A DNA stretch of 64,000 nucleotides from Pollutimonas subterranea (lineage in GTDB: Bacteria > Pseudomonadota > Gammaproteobacteria > Burkholderiales > Burkholderiaceae_B), in the NCBI RefSeq assembly GCF_002849655.1, contig NZ_PDNW01000019.1, positions 1 to 64,000 on the forward strand, given 5' to 3'. Below, one piece after another: positions 1 to 8,927 of this stretch. The translations under genes were made by a program, and so were the position numbers. Numbering within the stretch: position 1 is the first letter of the stretch; every line of letters begins with the position of its first letter. Under the pieces are notes generated by a model. The model saw only the letters and a list, made by a program, of their open reading frames with translations. It searched no databases and was not told where the DNA came from.

Positions 1-117
1 GTAGGGGAAATTGCGTCCGCAGCGCTGAAAATCTCCTCCAACGCCGCCCCCAAGCAGACCGGCGCAGCACTCGGTCAGATCAAGGCGCAAAAATCACTCC
101 CGCAAGCCTCATGGTGA
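1..117 (+). CDS. C-terminal end of an unidentified protein (partial)
   Basis: Frame 1 is open from the window edge to a TGA at 115-117 and encodes 38 residues ending in LPQASW. The stretch is rich in Ala, Lys, Gln and Ser and has no recognisable motif, so the family cannot be named. Third codon positions are mostly G or C, as in the neighbouring genes, which supports a real coding end. The start and most of the gene lie to the left of the window. Confidence 0.45.
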   Translation, partial: VGEIASAALKISSNAAPKQTGAALGQIKAQKSLPQASW

Positions 118-123
118 AAAGTC

Positions 124-155
124 CGGGCTAGCTCGACCAGGTGACAAGCCCGTTT
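124..155 (+). terminator. possible weak terminator after the partial gene
   Basis: CGGGCT at 124-129 pairs with AGCCCG at 147-152 and is followed by TTT. The stem is only 6 bp, the loop is long and the T-run is short, so this is a weak candidate for the end of the gene at 1-117. Confidence 0.25.
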
Positions 156-248
156 CCCGCCAAGCGCAGTGCGCGTGAAGCGACCTTCCCGAAACTGGGA
201 TATGGTTATACCGGGACAACCGAACGCTATAAAAAGAGGAATTCGCCT

Positions 249-905
249 ATGCTCACCGCCCGCATCGATCATTTGGTCGTCACCGCGCCCACATTGACGC
301 AAGGAACACAGTACTTGCACGAAACCCTGGGCGTGAGTCCACAAGCAGGCGGCGAGCATCCTCGCATGGGCACGCACAACAGCCTGTTAAGGCTTGGTCC
401 AGACCTGTACGTGGAAGTCATCGCTCCCGATCCAAGGGCGGCTGCGCCTTCCCGGCCTCGCTGGTTCCAGCTCGACGATGCCAACTGGAATGTTCAGCCG
501 CAGCTGGCAAGCTGGGTCGCGCGCACCAGCGATATATACGCGGCGCAAGCGGCAGCGCATATCCCGAACGGCGAGATCCAGTCCATGACCCGCGGCGACC
601 TGGAATGGCTCATAACGATTACCGAAGACGGAGGCCGGCCAATGCAAGGGGCGGCGCCGTCCTTCATTCAATGGAATACGCCCACGCATCCGGCGGCCGC
701 GATGCAGGAAACCGGCTGTTCGCTGCTGGACCTGGAGGTCCATCACCCGGAAGCCGCGGCGCTTCAGGAAACGTTGCGTCGTATTGGCTTTGAAGGAAAG
801 CTCTCGGCGCATGCCCTGTCAGCCGGCGTGCCGCCGTACCTCGTGGCGCATATCCAGACACCGAATGGACCGCGTCAGCTCGGCGTCAGCATTTCCAGAA
901 ACTGA
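249..905 (+). CDS. VOC / glyoxalase-like domain protein
   Basis: A 218-residue protein of the vicinal oxygen chelate superfamily, closest in appearance to the Glyoxalase_3 type. It opens with a typical first beta strand (ARIDHLVVTAPTL) and contains GTHNSLLRLGPDLYVEVIAPDP, the second half of the first VOC module. The substrate cannot be deduced. The frame is open back to 141, but ATG 249 is preceded by AAAGAGGA at good ribosome-binding distance and begins exactly at the domain, so it is preferred. Its 3' end overlaps the convergent GGDEF/EAL gene by about 31 bp. Confidence 0.8.
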   Translation: MLTARIDHLVVTAPTLTQGTQYLHETLGVSPQAGGEHPRMGTHNSLLRLGPDLYVEVIAPDPRAAAPSRPRWFQLDDANWNVQPQLASWVARTSDIYAAQAAAHIPNGEIQSMTRGDLEWLITITEDGGRPMQGAAPSFIQWNTPTHPAAAMQETGCSLLDLEVHHPEAAALQETLRRIGFEGKLSAHALSAGVPPYLVAHIQTPNGPRQLGVSISRN

Positions 906-2938
906 TCCGGTGGCATGGGGCGCCCAAACAGATAGCCTTGCAGCGAATCGCATCCCAGGCCCGTCAGGAACTGTTGCTGTGCAACGGTCTCGACGCCCTC
1001 GGCGACGACTTTCAGGTTAAGGGTATGCCCAAGCGCAAGAATCGCGGAAACAATGGCGGCGTCCTCTGTGCTATGCGGGAGCTCTCGCACGAATCCGCGA
1101 TCGATCTTCAATTCGTGTGCCGGCAAGCGCTTAAGATAAAGAAGGCTGGAATAACCGGTCCCGAAATCGTCAATGGCAATCCGGATGCCTGTATCGTTCA
1201 ATTGCTGCAGGATCAAAATGCTTGCATCGGCATCGCGCATGGCCACCGTTTCAGTGACTTCCAGCGTCAAATGGCGTGGGTCAAGATTATTCCGTTGCAA
1301 TACATCGCATACGGCCTGGACCAGGCCCGTATGGCCAAACTGGAGGCCCGACAAATTGACCGCGACAGACTTATCGCGGTGCCCCTTCTCGTGCCAGATA
1401 CATAGCTGCCGGCATGCCTCGCCCAACACCCACTCACCAATCTGCACGATCATGCCGTTTTTCTCGGCGGCCGGGATAAATTCGTCTGGAAACACCAAAC
1501 CTCGTACCGGGTGATGCCAGCGCAGCAGTGCTTCCGCGCCGGTGATGATTCCGCTGTGGGCGTCGACCTTGGCCTGATAGTGCAGGACGAACTCGCGCCG
1601 CTCCATGGCCATGCGCAAATCATGCAATAGCTGCAACTGCTGCTGTGCATTCGCGCTCATCGATGCCTGGAAAAAACAGTACGTGTTCTGGCCCAGCGAC
1701 TTGGAGTGATACATCGCCGCGTCGGCATTGGTCAGCAAGTCGCGCTGACTCGCGCCATCGCGTGGATACATCACGATTCCGATGCTGGTCGAAACGCGCA
1801 GTTCATGACCCGCCAGTTGAAAAGGTTCACGGATGATCGTCAACAGGCTTTCGGCAAGGCCTGCGACGTCTTTCGGCTCGAGCAGGCCAGTCAACAACAC
1901 AAACTCGTCGCCGCCGAGGCGCGCAATCGTATCCTCCGGGCGTACCCGGGACAGAATACGCCGCGCCACCTCGACGAGCAAAGCATCGCCTGCCTGATGG
2001 CCATAGGCGTCATTGACGGCCTTGAAGCCATCCAGATCCATGAACATCAACGCAAACTGCCCTTCTTCAGCATCAGCAGCATGGATGCATTGCGCGAGCC
2101 TGTCTGCCAGCAATACACGGTTAGGTAAATTAGTAAGGCTGTCATGGAGTGCCCGGTGCCTCAACTCTCCATTTGCATCGGCCAGAAACCCTGCAAGTTT
2201 TGCTGTGCGGGACTCAAGCCGCGCATCAAGCACGGAGCTGACCAGGGCGATTCCCAGCACCGCCATGGTGACGACAATCACCACCAGTGCCAACCACCTG
2301 GAGTCCACGCCCGCCCCTAGTGCTCCGCAGATACTGCCGGATGAGAACTGAGCGGCGGCCATTCCCGTATAGTGCATTCCGGCGATAGCCAGCCCCAAGA
2401 TGACGGCGGCGCCCAGACGCAACCATCCACTATGCAATGACCGGCCGCGCAGATGAAAAGCCATCCATAAGCCAATGCCGGACGCCCCGATGGCAATGGC
2501 AACCGAAGCGGCAACCAAAGATGGAACATACCGGATTCCGGGGTTCATGCGCAGGGCTTCCATGCCGGTGTAATGCATGCTTATGATGCCCACCCCCATC
2601 AGGAGCGCACCGGCAAGCAGCCTGGGCCAGGGCAAGGTCTTGTAAGTAAGAATCCATAGCGCAAATGCGGAAGACGCGATGGCGATCAATAAGGACAATG
2701 CCGTGATTACCGCGTCGTAGCCCAGTGGGATCGGTAATCTGAAGGCAAGCATTCCCACAAAATGCATGGCCCAGATACCAATGCCCATGGCGCATGCTCC
2801 GCCCGCCAGCCATCCATATGCCGCCCGACCTTGGGCCGCCGCAATACGGCCAACCATGCCAAGCGCAGTGTATGAGGCCAGGATCGAAATAAATATCGAG
2901 GACAGGACAAGGAGGGGGTTATAGGTGCTGGCAAGCAT
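875..2938 (-). CDS. MHYT-GGDEF-EAL cyclic-di-GMP signalling protein
   Basis: An integral membrane regulator of cyclic-di-GMP. The N-terminal ~250 residues are an MHYT sensor of about seven helices, with MHFVGM near residue 58 and MHYTGM near 121 and 178; such motifs are proposed to bind metal and sense diatomic gases. A GGDEF domain follows with intact GGDEF near 342 and an inhibitory-site RPED exactly five residues before it. The C-terminal EAL domain has EALLRW near 469 and the DDFGTGYSS loop, so both cyclase and phosphodiesterase motifs look intact. The frame is open to 3085; the internal ATG at 2938 is preferred because the MHYT domain starts there, but its ribosome-binding site is weak. 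Confidence 0.88.
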   Translation of the reverse strand: MLASTYNPLLVLSSIFISILASYTALGMVGRIAAAQGRAAYGWLAGGACAMGIGIWAMHFVGMLAFRLPIPLGYDAVITALSLLIAIASSAFALWILTYKTLPWPRLLAGALLMGVGIISMHYTGMEALRMNPGIRYVPSLVAASVAIAIGASGIGLWMAFHLRGRSLHSGWLRLGAAVILGLAIAGMHYTGMAAAQFSSGSICGALGAGVDSRWLALVVIVVTMAVLGIALVSSVLDARLESRTAKLAGFLADANGELRHRALHDSLTNLPNRVLLADRLAQCIHAADAEEGQFALMFMDLDGFKAVNDAYGHQAGDALLVEVARRILSRVRPEDTIARLGGDEFVLLTGLLEPKDVAGLAESLLTIIREPFQLAGHELRVSTSIGIVMYPRDGASQRDLLTNADAAMYHSKSLGQNTYCFFQASMSANAQQQLQLLHDLRMAMERREFVLHYQAKVDAHSGIITGAEALLRWHHPVRGLVFPDEFIPAAEKNGMIVQIGEWVLGEACRQLCIWHEKGHRDKSVAVNLSGLQFGHTGLVQAVCDVLQRNNLDPRHLTLEVTETVAMRDADASILILQQLNDTGIRIAIDDFGTGYSSLLYLKRLPAHELKIDRGFVRELPHSTEDAAIVSAILALGHTLNLKVVAEGVETVAQQQFLTGLGCDSLQGYLFGRPMPPDQFLEMLTPS

Positions 2939-3066
2939 CGAGTGTTCGCGGGAAAAAGACGCGGTCCCTGGGGGAAAGAGACGTGATACTGAAGAAGTGA
3001 GGGGGCAATGACAGCGATCCGAGCGCCATAGTGTACCTCGGCGTGTTCCCGCAAGCCCTCCTCCCG

Positions 3067-3072
3067 TATAAT
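3067..3072 (+). promoter_or_regulatory. candidate -10 box for the RIO kinase gene
   Basis: A perfect TATAAT lies 31 bp before the kinase ATG, inside a small CCCG/CGGG dyad. No convincing -35 hexamer is visible at 16-18 bp, so the assignment rests on the -10 match and position. Confidence 0.4.
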
Positions 3073-3103
3073 CGGGCATGAGCAAATCTATTTTTCACAC
3101 CGC

Positions 3104-3961
3104 ATGAAGGTGCCCAAGCGACTGGCTCCTCTTCTTGAAGAGGGCCTCATCGATGAAGTCATCAGCCAACTGATGAGTGGCAAGGAAGCAACGGTATATG
3201 TGGTACGCAGCGGCGACTCCATACGTTGCGCCAAGGTCTACAAAGACGCCAAGCAGCGCAGCTTTCGCCAGGCCGCCTCTTATCGCGATGGCCGCAAGGT
3301 GCAGAACAGCCGCCAGGCGCGCGCCATGGAAAAAGGAACCCGTTACGGGCGCCAGATGCAGGAAGAACTTTGGCAAAACGCCGAGGTCGATGCCTTGTTC
3401 CGGCTTGCCAATGCCAATGTCCGGGTGCCACAGCCGTATATCTGTACCGACGGCGTGTTGTTGATGGAACTCGTGGTCGATGACGTTGGCGACGTGGCGC
3501 CACGCCTTAACGATGTCGACATGACGCCAGAGCGCGCGCTGGAACTACATGCCATGCTGGTCAACCAGGTGGTGCGCATGCTGTGCGCCGGTATTATTCA
3601 TGGCGACCTTTCCGAATACAACATTCTGCTTGCCGCCGGTGGCCCCGTCATTATCGACTTGCCCCAGGCGGTAGATGCCGCCGGCAACAATGAGGCGGCC
3701 GCCATGCTGTGCCGCGACGTCGAAAACCTTGCCACCTTCTTCGGGCAATTCGCCCCACAGCTGCTTGCCACCGACTATGGCAAGGAAATCTGGACGCTTT
3801 TCGAGGCGGGTGAGCTTACCAGCGAATCGGTCCTGACAGGTCGTGTCGACGTTGACACGCGTCCGGTGGACCTAGAAGCCCTGATGGACGACCTCGAAGA
3901 CGCGCGCCTTGAAGAAGAAGCCAGGCTGCGATACGAGCAGGGCCTGCGCAGCGCCAATTGA
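3104..3961 (+). CDS. RIO1-type serine protein kinase
   Basis: A 285-residue atypical protein kinase of the RIO family, best known from archaea and eukaryotes but also present in many proteobacteria. SGKEATVYVV near residue 26 matches the RIO version of the glycine loop; a later Lys (CAKVYK) would contact ATP. HGDLSEYNIL near 166 is the catalytic loop with its Asp and Asn, and IIDLPQAVD is the metal-binding loop. The C terminus is acidic and helical. Bacterial substrates are unknown. The gene stands alone between a divergent GGDEF/EAL gene and a convergent PepSY gene. Confidence 0.9.
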   Translation: MKVPKRLAPLLEEGLIDEVISQLMSGKEATVYVVRSGDSIRCAKVYKDAKQRSFRQAASYRDGRKVQNSRQARAMEKGTRYGRQMQEELWQNAEVDALFRLANANVRVPQPYICTDGVLLMELVVDDVGDVAPRLNDVDMTPERALELHAMLVNQVVRMLCAGIIHGDLSEYNILLAAGGPVIIDLPQAVDAAGNNEAAAMLCRDVENLATFFGQFAPQLLATDYGKEIWTLFEAGELTSESVLTGRVDVDTRPVDLEALMDDLEDARLEEEARLRYEQGLRSAN

Positions 3962-3969
3962 CTTCAGCG

Positions 3970-3993
3970 TGGCATGCCCGCTGCGGCATGCCA
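3970..3993. terminator. hairpin between two convergent genes
   Basis: TGGCATGCC at 3970-3978 pairs perfectly with GGCATGCCA at 3985-3993 (9 bp, 6-nt loop) in the 46-bp gap between the RIO kinase and the PepSY gene. There is no T-run on either side, so it could end transcription in both directions only weakly. Confidence 0.4.
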
Positions 3994-4007
3994 TGCTGTA
4001 GGCGCCG

Positions 4008-5465
4008 TCAGCCCACGAGCAATCGGTTCCTGCGACGGGATACTACGAGCAGTATGCCGTCAACGAGCACGAAAACGATCAGGCTGAAACCCAATACGGG
4101 AAGGAACCATCCTGTCAGCCCCGCGGCAATCAGTATTGCGACTCTCGCCCCAAAAGGGGCATGACCCAGCAAAGAGAGCAAGCCTACGTGCCGGGGAGCT
4201 GCCGCGGCGCTAGACGCTTGCCTGCGCCACCACATGGCATAGCCCCATACGATCATGGTGAGCAGGCCTCCCGCGAAGACTATGAGCACAAGCTGATTGG
4301 CCAGGCCAAACAGCGCGCCCATATGCGCGTCTATGCCCCAACGGGTAAGCTTGGCCGCCAGCGGGAAATCAACAAAACGGATTTGATCGACGACAGCCAT
4401 GTTGCGCGGGTCAATCGCGACGGCGTCCACTTGCGTCGGCCAGCTGCGGTCGATCTCCGTAACCGTCCAGGCCTTGCCCGGCTTGGCGGGCGGCCGGATC
4501 TCGACCTTGCCGGCATTGATGCCGGCCATCCTTGCCGCGGCCAGCACAGGATCGAACATGGCCGCATCGTCGACGTCAGACAGGGGCACGGCAGCATGGT
4601 GATGCGCGTGTTCGTCGGATGCCGGACGGGCGGACGCCGGATCGAGACTGGTCGCCACGGCTGGCGTGCCCCAACCATAGTAGCCCCGCAATACCGATAT
4701 GTTGGCGCCGGCCCACTGCGACCAAGTCAGGCCGGTTACGGAAAAGAACAAGACGCCAATCAAGACCCAAAGCCCCAGCCGTCCATGCCAGTCGCGCAGT
4801 CGATGGCGGCGGGCGCTCACCGACCGGGAAGCTCGCCGGGCCAGCCGTTCGCGACGATATTTCGCCACCCACACGGCAAGCCCTCCAAGGGCCGCAATCC
4901 AGAGCCAGGAAGCAGCGAGTTCGCTGTACAGGCGACCGGCATCCCCCAGGTGCAAGCCACGATGAAATACGTCTATCCAGGCGCGTATCGGCAATACGCC
5001 ACTGGTTCCATAAACCCCAAGATCGCCCCGCACCTCGGCCGTCACCGGATCGATAAAAATCGCCCGGCTGTCGGACGGGCCCATCCCCGGCTTGGAGAAA
5101 AGGATGCGAGTCGTAGTGCCCGGCACAGGCGCCGGCCTGATCGCGACGAGCGCCGGACCCTCACCCGTCACTTCGCGGGCGGCGGCGATCTGGTCCAGCA
5201 ATGGAGCGGGCTTGCCGATACTGTCGGTGTACAGCTCATGCTTGTAGACCTGGTCCTCGATCTGAGGTGTCAGGGCATACAGAATACCGCTGAGCGCGGC
5301 TGTAAAGAGAAATGGTCCTACCAACAAACCAATATAGAAATGTAGTCGCGTCAGCAAGGCGAACGCCCAGCGATTCGTGCTTGGGGTGTGCGAGGTAGAC
5401 GTTGTTGCGAATGCAGTGTTCGCGCGATCGGGTACTTCCGAGACAGGAGTCGTGTCGGTCAACAT
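4008..5465 (-). CDS. PepSY-associated TM helix protein (PiuB-like)
   Basis: A 485-residue inner-membrane protein of the PepSY_TM family, often annotated as an iron-regulated membrane protein and linked to ferric-siderophore reduction or uptake. A cytoplasmic N terminus leads into a first helix (LHFYIGLLVGPFLFTAALSG), then a periplasmic PepSY region; further helices lie near residues 195, 245, 400 and 450. A His-rich stretch (DEHAHHHAA) lies near 310. The DUF2946 gene lies about 105 bp upstream on the same strand, a pairing common in metal-uptake loci. No TonB-dependent receptor is present here, so the metal is not defined. Confidence 0.85.
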   Translation of the reverse strand: MLTDTTPVSEVPDRANTAFATTSTSHTPSTNRWAFALLTRLHFYIGLLVGPFLFTAALSGILYALTPQIEDQVYKHELYTDSIGKPAPLLDQIAAAREVTGEGPALVAIRPAPVPGTTTRILFSKPGMGPSDSRAIFIDPVTAEVRGDLGVYGTSGVLPIRAWIDVFHRGLHLGDAGRLYSELAASWLWIAALGGLAVWVAKYRRERLARRASRSVSARRHRLRDWHGRLGLWVLIGVLFFSVTGLTWSQWAGANISVLRGYYGWGTPAVATSLDPASARPASDEHAHHHAAVPLSDVDDAAMFDPVLAAARMAGINAGKVEIRPPAKPGKAWTVTEIDRSWPTQVDAVAIDPRNMAVVDQIRFVDFPLAAKLTRWGIDAHMGALFGLANQLVLIVFAGGLLTMIVWGYAMWWRRQASSAAAAPRHVGLLSLLGHAPFGARVAILIAAGLTGWFLPVLGFSLIVFVLVDGILLVVSRRRNRLLVG

Positions 5466-5570
5466 AGGTCACTCTGAATGTGGCAGGAATGGCCTGGCGG
5501 CGTTGCGCACCTCCTTCACCGATGTCGGGAGAGGTGGATCGGATCGCATTTGACTGCGCGCCGCAACTAT

Positions 5571-5963
5571 TTACGTCCCAGGCAGGCTTGTGTCGTTGCC
5601 AATCAGCGAGGGAGGAGCACGCGGCAACGCATCCGGGAAGTTGACCTTGATGGCCTGATGATTACTGCTACCGTGCTGCAGCGGCTCTCCATGCAGCAGA
5701 GCCGCATTCAAGACCGGACCGCTGCAGTCGCCCAGGGCCGGCAACTGTGTCAGGAGCGTGCAATAGCCACATTCGTCCAGACCGTGATCAGAATGATCGG
5801 CGGGGGCAGGATCGCCATGAGCATGTCCCGACATGGCAGCTTCGTGCCCCGCTGGAACATGCGCCATGGCCAGCGCTTGGGAAACCACCGGCGCGACGGA
5901 GATCATCAGCATCGCCAATAAAGCGAGCCAGGCCGAATATAGATGGCGACGATTAAGCTTCAA
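5571..5963 (-). CDS. DUF2946 family exported protein
   Basis: A 130-residue protein with an N-terminal signal or anchor (SAWLALLAMLMISVAPVVSQALA) followed by a His-rich segment and an ECGYCTLL motif, the hallmark of DUF2946. His plus the Cys pair suggest metal binding in the periplasm, probably copper or iron, but this is inferred. It lies directly upstream of the PepSY membrane protein and the two are likely co-transcribed. Confidence 0.75.
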   Translation of the reverse strand: MKLNRRHLYSAWLALLAMLMISVAPVVSQALAMAHVPAGHEAAMSGHAHGDPAPADHSDHGLDECGYCTLLTQLPALGDCSGPVLNAALLHGEPLQHGSSNHQAIKVNFPDALPRAPPSLIGNDTSLPGT

Positions 5964-5999
5964 TGAGGCTCCATGCTTGTCAGCGTATTAAACGCCTGC

Positions 6000-6536
6000 T
6001 TATCGACCCGGTTTCCTGAAATCGTTGGCTATCCACTCCGCGGCGCTGTCCGGCGTAAGCTTGAAACTCGTCGGCACCTCGACCTGGGCAAGCTGCTCGC
6101 CGGCTTCATCACAGGCGCTTAGCGTTGCAGACGGATTGTCGTCATCGGGCACGATATCCAGCTTGATGGTCAGCCGCGCGGACGCCGTGCGCACCTTGAG
6201 GCTTTTATGCAGGAGGGCGTGCAGCTGCTGCTCGTGGCGGCGCAGGACTTCGGTTGCGGTCTTGACCAGGGTATAGAAGGCAGAAGCGTCCAGCGGCTTG
6301 GGATTCTTCTTGTCCCGGCCCATGGTCCATGGGCCCACCAGTGCCGGCTCATCCTCGCCGTCCATGATCATTTCCACCGCCCAGCCATCGTCGTCCTGGT
6401 TCTTGATGACCCGGGCCGTCCAGCCATCGTCGCACCAAAGCCGCGGCTCTTGCACCTTTGCATCCCGGTCCGTTTCATCATCCTGCATCCCGGCATCAAG
6501 AATAGGCTGGTCGTTCACTGTGTCATTACTCCGCAT
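6000..6536 (-). CDS. conserved hypothetical protein
   Basis: A 178-residue soluble, acidic protein with no signal peptide or membrane helix. The N-terminal 30 residues are polar and probably disordered; the middle contains WCDDGWTARVIKNQDDDGWAVEM and a PWTMGRDKKNP stretch, and the C terminus ends in AAEWIANDFRKPGR. I do not recognise a family with a known function. Codon use matches the neighbours. It is divergent from the MOSC gene, and a pair of 13-bp direct repeats lies just upstream of its start. Confidence 0.7.
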   Translation of the reverse strand: MRSNDTVNDQPILDAGMQDDETDRDAKVQEPRLWCDDGWTARVIKNQDDDGWAVEMIMDGEDEPALVGPWTMGRDKKNPKPLDASAFYTLVKTATEVLRRHEQQLHALLHKSLKVRTASARLTIKLDIVPDDDNPSATLSACDEAGEQLAQVEVPTSFKLTPDSAAEWIANDFRKPGR

Positions 6537-6538
6537 GG

Positions 6539-6591
6539 TTCACTTGAATATCGTACAACAGGCCGTATGCTTGCACGTTTCACTTGAATAT
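6539..6591. repeat. two 13-bp direct repeats 40 bp apart
   Basis: TTCACTTGAATAT occurs perfectly at 6539-6551 and 6579-6591, in the 121-bp gap between two divergent genes. A spacing of exactly 40 bp is close to four helical turns, so two copies of a regulator could bind one face; a chance duplication is also possible. Confidence 0.6.
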
Positions 6592-6657
6592 GCGAACCAC
6601 GGCGGCAAACATGGTCGGCCCGCGATAAGATATCCTCATTCAACCCCGAGGTCCACT

Positions 6658-7212
6658 ATGCCTGACATCCCGCTTCCATCCGTTATCGCCGTCAGCAAAG
6701 GCCGGGCCCATACGTTCACCAAGGCCCTGCACGGCAGCATCACCTTATTGGCGGCGCTGGGCGTGGAAGGCGATGCGCACTGCGGCGTCACCGTCAAGCA
6801 TCGTTCCCGCGTCGCAAAAGATCCCTTACAAGCCAATCTACGGCAGGTGCATCTGCTTCATAGCGAACTGCATGACGAGCTGGCAACACAAGGTTTCCAG
6901 GTCGGCCCTGGCCACATAGGTGAAAACATCACCACCCGGGGCATCGACTTGCTGCAATTGCCCCGTTCGACCCGGCTGCACATCGGCGCAACGGCCGTGG
7001 TCGAGGTGACTGGCCTGCGCAACCCCTGCTCGCAACTCGATGCGTTCCAGGCGGGCCTAATGGCCGCCGTACTGTCCCGGGACGAGCAAGGTCGGCTGAT
7101 ACGCAAGGCCGGTGTGATGGGCATCGTGCTGTGCGGCGGTGTAGTCTTTCCGGACGATCACATAATTGTTGCCCTTCCCGACCAGCCACACCAGCCGCTG
7201 GAACCGGTGTGA
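6658..7212 (+). CDS. MOSC domain-containing protein
   Basis: A 184-residue MOSC (molybdenum cofactor sulfurase C-terminal) domain protein. It shows the usual order: VSKGRAHTFTK, the GVEGDAHCG block, then PGHIGENITTRGIDL and a late Cys in VTGLRNPCSQLDAF that in this superfamily may carry sulfur or bind the cofactor. Related proteins include YiiM-type oxygen-insensitive reductases of N-hydroxylated compounds. ATG 6658 is chosen because it has GAGG upstream and sits at the start of the domain; the longer open frame runs through the intergenic region. Confidence 0.85.
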   Translation: MPDIPLPSVIAVSKGRAHTFTKALHGSITLLAALGVEGDAHCGVTVKHRSRVAKDPLQANLRQVHLLHSELHDELATQGFQVGPGHIGENITTRGIDLLQLPRSTRLHIGATAVVEVTGLRNPCSQLDAFQAGLMAAVLSRDEQGRLIRKAGVMGIVLCGGVVFPDDHIIVALPDQPHQPLEPV

Positions 7213-7238
7213 CCGCCAATCACTAACGGCGGACTATC

Positions 7239-8093
7239 TCAGGCGAACTTGCCGTTCAGCAGCCAATGTACCGCCTCGTTGGCTGCCGCCATTCCCATTG
7301 CCGCCGTCACGGTAACGACTGACCCGTATCCCGCGCATGATAAGCCTTGCAAGGTATCAGGCGGCTGTTGCGCACCGGAAGCCTTGGCCGGGATGGTTGC
7401 GTCGTCGGCACCGGCCGACCATTGCGCCGGCAAGAGCGCCGGCTGATCGAACCACAAGGCACGAACGCCCATCTTGGGCACACGCTTGCGCGGCTTGCCG
7501 GCGTGGTCGGACGCTTTGGGATAGCGGTGCTGACGGCGCAAGGTATTGCGCAGCTTTGCCAGCAAGGCATCATTGACGGCCAGTGACAGGTCGCCGGCAC
7601 GCAGGGTGAGTGGATTTACTTTTCCGCCTGCCCCGCCGCACACCAGGACGGGGATCTCGCGCAGACGCGCTTGCAGAATCATGGCGATCTTGGCCTGCGC
7701 CTGGTCCGTGCAATCGATGATCAGGCCGGCATCATCGCCGAATACGTCCGCTACGTTATCGGGACTTACGAAATCATCGACCATCCGGACACGGCACTCG
7801 GGATTAATCCCGTGCACGCGCTGAGCCATGGCCGCGACCTTGGACTGGCCCAGGGTCTCGGTCAGCGCATGCAGCTGGCGGTTGATGTTCGACTCGGCAA
7901 TATGATCGAGATCAATGAGGCTGAGCGCCCCGACTCCGCAACGCGCCAACGCCTCGGCGCACCAGGATCCCACTCCGCCAATGCCGGCCACCACGACGTG
8001 AGCGCCGCGCAGAGCCTGCAGGCTGCCGGGGCCATACAGGCGTTCAAGGCCGCCGAAGCGGCGTTCAGTATCGAATTGACAGGTTGCGGACAT
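7239..8093 (-). CDS. tcdA: tRNA threonylcarbamoyladenosine dehydratase
   Basis: TcdA (CsdL/YgdL) uses ATP to convert t6A37 in tRNA to the cyclic ct6A form. The 284-residue E1-like protein has VVVAGIGGVGSWCAEALAR near residues 33-51 for nucleotide binding, DLDHIAESNINRQ with the conserved Arg-Gln, and the catalytic-region segment IIDCTDQAQAK. Its length is near the family norm. TsaC/Sua5, which supplies the threonylcarbamoyl precursor, is also in this window at 33965-34999 but is not linked. Confidence 0.92.
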   Translation of the reverse strand: MSATCQFDTERRFGGLERLYGPGSLQALRGAHVVVAGIGGVGSWCAEALARCGVGALSLIDLDHIAESNINRQLHALTETLGQSKVAAMAQRVHGINPECRVRMVDDFVSPDNVADVFGDDAGLIIDCTDQAQAKIAMILQARLREIPVLVCGGAGGKVNPLTLRAGDLSLAVNDALLAKLRNTLRRQHRYPKASDHAGKPRKRVPKMGVRALWFDQPALLPAQWSAGADDATIPAKASGAQQPPDTLQGLSCAGYGSVVTVTAAMGMAAANEAVHWLLNGKFA

Positions 8094-8152
8094 ATTGAGG
8101 TCGGACAGTAACGTAAAAAAATGAGTAGCTCCACGGTATCACGTCCAGCGCG

Positions 8153-8875
8153 ATGCCTGCCGCCGCGCAACTGATTTACTATGTCGATATATCGCATCTC
8201 GAACCCTGCTCTTGCCAGAATAAAGTGACTAACACCTTTGCACCCGCTCCGCACGCCGCCGCCGCACCCAGCAGCTTTCGCTTGTTGACCGAAGCCGAAC
8301 GCCATGCATCCATGCTGGATGCGCTGTCCGGCTGGAATGGCGATGAAGATGTCTGGATATACGGATACGGCTCGCTCATCTGGCGGCCTGAATTTCAGTT
8401 CATCGAGCAGCGGGCAGCCCTGCTGCACGGCTACCACCGCGCACTATGCCTGTGGTCGCGCGTCAATCGCGGAACCCCGGACAAGCCTGGGCTGGTGTTC
8501 GGCCTTGATGTCGGCGGTTCATGCCGGGGCATGGCGTACCGAATCCCGGCCGGCGACGTCCCATCCACGATGGAAGCGCTCTGGCGTCGAGAAATGCCCA
8601 GCGGCGCTTACATCCCTAGGTGGCTCAGGTGCCGCACGGATCACGGAATAGTCAGCGCGCTGACCTTCACCATGAACCGCTACACCGACGCCTACGTGCG
8701 CGACCTGCCCGCCGAACGGCTGATCGACATCGTCCAGAGCGCGCATGGCAGCTATGGCCCATGCATCGAGTACGTCCTTGAAACCGCAAGGGCACTGAAG
8801 CAGTCCAATATCCAGGACAAGCGTCTACAGCTGCTGGTCCGCGAACTCCACAAGTCCACGACCGGTACGACCTGA
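8153..8875 (+). CDS. ChaC-type gamma-glutamylcyclotransferase
   Basis: A ChaC-like enzyme expected to split glutathione into 5-oxoproline and Cys-Gly in the cytoplasm. [14 protein letters not shown] near residue 67 is the substrate-binding loop, and [11 protein letters not shown] near 145 carries the probable catalytic Glu. RGMAYRIP is also typical. The start is uncertain: ATG 8153 has no ribosome-binding site, and GTG 8225 would give a 216-residue protein that still contains the whole domain. A ggt gene that also handles glutathione lies 6 kb away. Confidence 0.85.
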   Translation: MPAAAQLIYYVDISHLEPCSCQNKVTNTFAPAPHAAAAPSSFRLLTEAERHASMLDALSGWNGDEDVWIYGYGSLIWRPEFQFIEQRAALLHGYHRALCLWSRVNRGTPDKPGLVFGLDVGGSCRGMAYRIPAGDVPSTMEALWRREMPSGAYIPRWLRCRTDHGIVSALTFTMNRYTDAYVRDLPAERLIDIVQSAHGSYGPCIEYVLETARALKQSNIQDKRLQLLVRELHKSTTGTT

Positions 8876-8927
8876 TATCCCGGAGTCCAGTAAACTAGTA
8901 TTCCGCCACCTTTCTTACCGTGCCATC

